Below, piece by piece: positions 62,318 through 64,000 of a DNA stretch of 64,000 nucleotides; positions within the stretch are counted from its first letter, which is position 1; every line of letters starts with the position of its first letter. This DNA comes from Cellulomonas denverensis (GTDB lineage Bacteria; Actinomycetota; Actinomycetes; Actinomycetales; Cellulomonadaceae), in NCBI RefSeq assembly GCF_012396125.1, contig NZ_JAAXOX010000006.1:106569-170568 (forward strand), given 5' to 3'. The notes below the pieces were generated by a model. It was not told where the DNA came from and searched no databases. It saw only the letters and a program-made list of their open reading frames with translations. The translations under genes were made by a program, and so were the position numbers.

Positions 62318-63492
62318 CCCGGTTCCTGCCTCGTCCGGCCGCGAACGGGGACCGCGCATCCTCGCTGCGGGCACGCCTGACGCTGGGCACCATTCTGCTG
62401 GTGGCGGCCTTCGGTGCCGCGCTGATCATCGTGCTCGCGCTGGTCCTCGACCGCTCTTCTCGCACCCACTTCGCCCGGGCGCCCGGCGCGGCGGTCGAGG
62501 AGACCGGCTACCTGCTCCAGATCCAGATCACCCAGGCCGTGGTCGTCTGGTCGATCCTGGCTGCCATCGCCCTGGTGACGATCGCCTCGGTCGCGATCTG
62601 GTTCGTGCTGCGGCGCACCCTCCGGCGGCTGGAAGTCGTCACCGCGGCCGCCCGCACCGTGGGAGCGAACGGCCTGGACACCCGGCTGCCCACCGACGGG
62701 CCCCGGGACGAGGTCCGCGTGCTCGCCGAGACGATCAACACCATGCTCGACCGGCTCACCACCGCCCTCGCCGCCCAGACCCGGTTCGTCGCGAACGCCT
62801 CGCACGAACTGCGGACCCCGCTGTCCACCGCCCGCACCGCGCTGGACATCCCGCTGGCCCAGGGGCGCGTCCCGGCCGACCTGGAACCGGATGTGCGCAC
62901 CGCCCTCGCTGCCAACGATCGCAGCGCACGCATCCTCGACGCCCTGCTGACCCTGGCCCGAACCACCGGCGTCACGCCCGATCACCTCGACCCGGTCGAC
63001 CTGCCGATGCTGCTCGAGGTCGTGCTCAGCGAGCGGGCGCCGGCGATCGAGCAGGCGCAGGTCGGTGTCGAGCTGGACCTGGCCCCCGCGGTCGTGCCCG
63101 GCAACGAGGCGATGCTCACCCAGGTGTGCGCGAACCTGATCGACAACGCGATCGTGCACAACCGGCCGGGCGGCGCGATCACGGTCCGCTGCCGGACCGC
63201 GGCCACCGGCACGATCCTGGAGATCAGCAACGACGGACGGGTGCTGGACCCCGGCAGTGTCGACGCCCTGCGCGAGCCGTTCCACCGCGGCGCCGAGTCC
63301 CGGCTCCAGCCCCGCGCCACCCTGGCGGCCGGCACCGCCACCGTCGGCACCGGCCTGGGACTCGGATTGGCCATCGTGGAGGAGATCGTCACCCGTCACG
63401 GCGGCACGCTGACCCTCGCCTCCCGACCCCAGGGTGGGCTGGACGCCCGGGTCGATCTGCCCACGGAGCGTGATCGGCCGGTCGGTCCGTGA
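62314..63492 (+). CDS. sensor histidine kinase 2
   Basis: A 392-residue kinase with two membrane helices (about 22-45 and 77-99) and a very short external loop of about 30 residues. HAMP follows, then HisKA with His164 in NASHELRTPLS and a HATPase with NLIDNAIVH and GTGLGLGLAIVEE. The small loop suggests that it senses within the membrane or through a partner, perhaps one of the divergent exported proteins. Confidence 0.93.
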   Translation: MTRFLPRPAANGDRASSLRARLTLGTILLVAAFGAALIIVLALVLDRSSRTHFARAPGAAVEETGYLLQIQITQAVVVWSILAAIALVTIASVAIWFVLRRTLRRLEVVTAAARTVGANGLDTRLPTDGPRDEVRVLAETINTMLDRLTTALAAQTRFVANASHELRTPLSTARTALDIPLAQGRVPADLEPDVRTALAANDRSARILDALLTLARTTGVTPDHLDPVDLPMLLEVVLSERAPAIEQAQVGVELDLAPAVVPGNEAMLTQVCANLIDNAIVHNRPGGAITVRCRTAATGTILEISNDGRVLDPGSVDALREPFHRGAESRLQPRATLAAGTATVGTGLGLGLAIVEEIVTRHGGTLTLASRPQGGLDARVDLPTERDRPVGP

Positions 63493-63680
63493 CGGTCCCC
63501 GAGCGCAGCCTCGTTGGGCCAGGGGTCGCCGATCTGCGCGATACCCGCTGACCTGGGCACATGTATCCGAGCCGGTCGGATGCGGGGCCAGGGCGTGCCC
63601 GGGGTCGAACCCCGAGGTGGCGCTCGTGCAGCACCCCCCGCGGTGCAGGGCGCAGCAGCGCGGTTCGCGCGCGGCGTGGG

Positions 63681-64000
63681 TCAGAAGGGTGGTGGGTCGT
63701 CGAGTTCGGCCTGGGTCAGGGCCCGCCCGGTGAGCCATCGGGGGTCGGTGGACAGGTGTGCGGGTGCCCGGTCCGCGCCCGGGCGTAGCCGGTACCTGTG
63801 TCCGGTCGGGGTGAGCCATTCGAACACTCCGGGTTCGGGTTGGCGCAGCACGAACCCGGCCCCGGACTTCAGGGTGTGGTCGTGGCGGCACAGGGGCCCG
63901 AGGTTGGTCGCGGCGGTGGTGCCGGGCGGGGGTGGTGGTTGCCCGGGTGGTGTGGGGGGTGGGCCGTTGAACTCGATGGTGTGGTCCAGGTCGCATCTGG
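63681..64000 (-). CDS. DUF222/HNH (13E12-type) protein, C-terminal part
   Basis: The last 106 codons of a gene entering from the right edge. The frame reads RCDLDHTIEFNGPPP, the CxxDHxxxF core of the HNH motif, then NLGPLCRHDHTLKSG and a Pro-rich end. These proteins are common, often repeated, in Micrococcales and mycobacteria. The gap 63493-63680 before it shows no gene. Confidence 0.88.
   Translation of the reverse strand, partial: RCDLDHTIEFNGPPPTPPGQPPPPPGTTAATNLGPLCRHDHTLKSGAGFVLRQPEPGVFEWLTPTGHRYRLRPGADRAPAHLSTDPRWLTGRALTQAELDDPPPF

Noticed and set aside
63595..63630. tRNA-like T arm around GGGGTCGAACCCC
   Set aside because: It is a plain short palindrome; no acceptor, D or anticodon arms can be drawn around it.

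Overview
The window is a very GC-rich chromosomal segment from an actinobacterium. The following point to a plant-polysaccharide-degrading Micrococcales such as Cellulomonas or a relative: a class Ib ribonucleotide reductase operon with paired NrdR boxes, many GTG starts and ATGA/GTGA overlaps, ABC sugar importers without their own ATPase, GH39, GH10 and GH51 enzymes, and the C-terminus of a DUF222/HNH protein at the right edge. The genus is an inference, not a reading.

Layout. 1-1735 holds the start of an allophanate hydrolase gene and its FCD-type GntR regulator. 1882-6168 is the nrdHIEF operon with its control region. 6232-13813 is mostly housekeeping: an Excalibur protein, a TetR/small membrane protein pair with duplicated operators, a BrkB-like protein, a DUF1540 protein, an NAD(P)-binding protein, upp, tadA and a sirtuin. 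13927-14013 is tRNA-Ser(CGA). Directly behind it, 14097-19862 is a lower-GC island. It carries a transposase-like pseudogene, a restriction-nuclease/STAND NTPase of anti-phage type, and a coupled ImmA-like/PIN gene pair in which the metalloprotease site is lost and the nuclease site kept. Strong hairpin terminators bracket the island.

19981-30737 is a xylo-oligosaccharide locus: a LacI repressor with two matching operators, GH39 beta-xylosidase, a CUT1 ABC importer, a LysR regulator, two aldo-keto reductases, a VOC protein and a cytoplasmic GH10 xylanase. 30963-38189 pairs an ECF sigma factor, fused to its own zinc anti-sigma-like domain, a membrane helix and an extracellular tail, with a divergent 1718-residue surface protein. 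That protein is built of repeated modules and ends in an LAXTG sortase signal.

38407-47301 is a sialic-acid operon (Dpp-type importer, nanA, nanK, nanE) followed by its NanR-type regulator. Matching palindromes lie in front of both transcription units. 47365-48894 is a dicarboxylate/cystine-type symporter preceded by a short leader peptide of the actinobacterial cysteine-leader type. 49503-54606 is a beta-glucoside-type PTS operon with an old-yellow-enzyme reductase inside it. Its leader has a textbook antiterminator (RAT) site overlapping a terminator, and the cognate BglG-family protein is the last gene. 54676-56701 is a two-component system. 56703-60319 is an arabinofuranosidase/MFS/TetR unit with a nested palindromic operator. 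60328-63492 is a second two-component system divergent from two small exported proteins, with 11-bp-spaced direct repeats between them. The window ends in a partial DUF222/HNH gene.

Most loci follow one theme: a local regulator, its visible DNA or RNA target, an importer, and intracellular enzymes that finish a plant or host glycan. The exceptions are the defence-type island and the sigma factor/giant surface protein pair, which are the least explained parts.
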